Assembly (NCBI GenBank): GCA_012032975.1 | Contig: JAAUPU010000091.1 | Span: 1-8,179, forward strand | Direction: 5' to 3' | Length of the DNA stretch: 8,179 nt | Source of the DNA: Caldilineaceae bacterium | GTDB taxonomy: Bacteria > Chloroflexota > Anaerolineae > Caldilineales > Caldilineaceae | Part shown: piece by piece, positions 7,703-8,179 of the stretch | Layout of the letters: each line of letters begins with the position of its first letter | How positions within the stretch are numbered: the first letter of the stretch is position 1 | The notes under the pieces: generated by a model | The model's database searches: none | What the model saw: only the letters and a program-made list of their open reading frames with translations | What the model was told of the DNA's origin: nothing | Translations under genes and position numbers: made by a program

Positions 7703-7743
7703 GTGCGATGTGGCGGGGAATCGACTTCTCCGCCACGTCGCGC
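7703..7743. terminator. 17-bp hairpin between reductase and permease genes
   Basis: Positions 7703-7719 pair fully with 7727-7743 around a 7-nt loop (ATCGACT), with three G-U/G-T wobbles and no mismatches. The core is GTGGCGG against CCGCCAC. It lies about 100 bp after the reductase stop, suggesting a transcription end point. No T-run follows immediately; the nearest is T5 at 7784-7788. It may be a factor-assisted terminator, an mRNA 3' stabiliser or an unrelated structure. Confidence 0.45.
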
Positions 7744-7841
7744 CACCCGCAAACGCGCTGGTGGTTGTTTCGAGCGAAGGGGCTTTTTATTCCCATACCA
7801 ATGTGGTGTGTTTGGAGAATGTGAGTACCACTCTCTGAAGA

Positions 7842-7850
7842 TGGTATAAT
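7842..7850 (+). promoter_or_regulatory. Extended -10 promoter of the HupE-like gene
   Basis: TGGTATAAT combines a perfect TATAAT (7845-7850) with the TGn extension that can replace a -35. No good -35 is present 16-18 nt upstream (TGAGTA at 7822-7827 is poor). Transcription would start near 7857, giving a leader of about 95 nt before the permease start codon. Nested half-sites upstream (ATACCA 7795, GTGGT 7803, ACCAC 7827, TGGTAT 7842) could be regulatory. Confidence 0.6.
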
Positions 7851-7852
7851 GG

Positions 7853-7905
7853 CCGCCGAGCCATCGGGAATCGGCCTGTGAGAGAGTCCACTCGATGACC
7901 GGCGG
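7853..7905 (+). promoter_or_regulatory. Imperfect dyad in the HupE-like gene leader
   Basis: CCGCCG (7853-7858) pairs with CGGCGG (7900-7905). After a bulge and a mismatch, CATCG (7862-7866) pairs with CGATG (7893-7897), and GGA/TCC can extend the helix. The predicted transcription start falls inside the 5' arm, so this may act in DNA as an operator rather than as a full RNA hairpin. It does not match a riboswitch class that I recognise. Confidence 0.35.
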
Positions 7906-7951
7906 TTGACATTTTGATGCAGTGGATTGCCAAAACCTTTTGGAGTATATG

Positions 7952-8179
7952 ATGGAAGACACGCTTGTTCCCTATTTGCTATCCGTACTTCCCCACACCG
8001 GGGGAAACTCCGGCGCACTCGCCGGCTTCCTGCATCCCTTGCTGGGGCTTGACCACATGCTGGCCATGGTCGCCGTTGGCATGTTGAGCGCACAGCTGGG
8101 CGGGCGGGCGATCTGGACTGTGCCAGCCGCCTTTGTCTCGGTCATGGTCATCGGCGGAATTCTGGGCCTGCTCGGCGTC
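7952..8179 (+). CDS. HupE/UreJ-family metal permease, N-terminal part (runs off window)
   Basis: Only the first 76 codons are present; the frame is open to the last base. The product carries the HupE/UreJ signature HPLLGLDH (residues 28-35), preceded by HTGGNSGALAGF and followed by MLAMVAVGMLSAQLGG. A second hydrophobic stretch, IWTVPAAFVSVMVIGGILGLLG, reaches the edge. HupE/UreJ proteins are multi-pass inner-membrane permeases for nickel (or cobalt), supplying hydrogenase or urease; the His and Asp of HPxxGxDH are thought to bind metal. The ATG at 7952 is preferred because GGAG (7942-7945) is 6 nt upstream; an ATG at 7949 abuts it with only 3 nt. The N-terminus is short and lacks the obvious cleavable signal seen in some relatives. 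Metal and partner enzyme cannot be told from this fragment. Confidence 0.82.
   Translation, partial: MEDTLVPYLLSVLPHTGGNSGALAGFLHPLLGLDHMLAMVAVGMLSAQLGGRAIWTVPAAFVSVMVIGGILGLLGV

Noticed and set aside
7906..7911. Perfect TTGACA as -35 of a second HupE-like promoter
   Set aside because: The bases 16-18 nt downstream (around GCCAAA) do not resemble a -10.
7857..7951. Cobalamin riboswitch before the HupE-like gene
   Set aside because: The leader is only about 95 nt and I cannot find the conserved B12-box pattern.
7561..8093. Overlapping minus-strand ORFs of 133 and 174 aa
   Set aside because: They run antisense through non-coding repeats and the start of the HupE-like gene, and their sequence has no family pattern.

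Overview
The window looks like a piece of a GC-rich genome, most likely Chloroflexota (Anaerolineae/Caldilineae-like). This is inferred from style rather than from a marker gene. The clues are a folate/FAD-type tRNA methyltransferase (TrmFO), a lipoprotein with an LAAC lipobox followed by an Ala/Pro/Thr linker, and a large secreted LamG plus beta-helix protein whose C-terminus is a short 'LFIPYVVK' tail of the kind often seen on secreted proteins of that phylum. Nothing in the window is obviously viral, plasmid-borne or transposon-encoded.

Layout. Positions 62-1443 on the minus strand encode TrmFO, interrupted by one frameshift, with a good sigma70-type promoter at 1489-1517. Positions 1444-1875 hold no gene, but an 18-bp inverted repeat (17/18 identical) brackets 1536-1807, and a promoter at 1825-1853 precedes tRNA-Asp(GTC) at 1876-1951. 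A strong hairpin at 1974-2003 follows the tRNA. Positions 2004-2650 hold a truncated ribbon-helix-helix antitoxin-like remnant (from 2187) and otherwise little. Positions 2651-4818 encode one large exported LamG/beta-helix/choice-of-anchor-Q surface protein that is broken into several frames. Positions 4819-5247 are non-coding and lead to a TolB-like beta-propeller lipoprotein (5248-6561), then an aldo/keto reductase (6673-7605). Positions 7606-7951 hold a 3 x 16-bp tandem repeat, a 17-bp hairpin, an extended -10 promoter and a dyad in the leader of a HupE/UreJ-type metal permease gene (7952 to the window edge, partial).

The genes do not form one obvious pathway. trmFO and tRNA-Asp are divergent housekeeping loci (tRNA U54 methylation and a tRNA gene). 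The two exported proteins and the permease act at the cell envelope. The lipoprotein and the reductase are co-directional, separated by 111 bp with no clear terminator, and may be co-transcribed.

The most important caution is that five reading-frame breaks (one in trmFO, four in the beta-helix gene) can each be repaired by one base; three lie in mononucleotide runs (C7, T4, C6) and two can be read as loss of one G beside an existing G. This fits homopolymer sequencing error better than gene decay, although slippage at the C7 tract is an alternative. I found no convincing new defence, mobile or biosynthetic system. The most interesting leftovers are the bracketed 272-bp non-coding block, the structured hupE leader and the short C-terminal tail after a sorting-associated domain.
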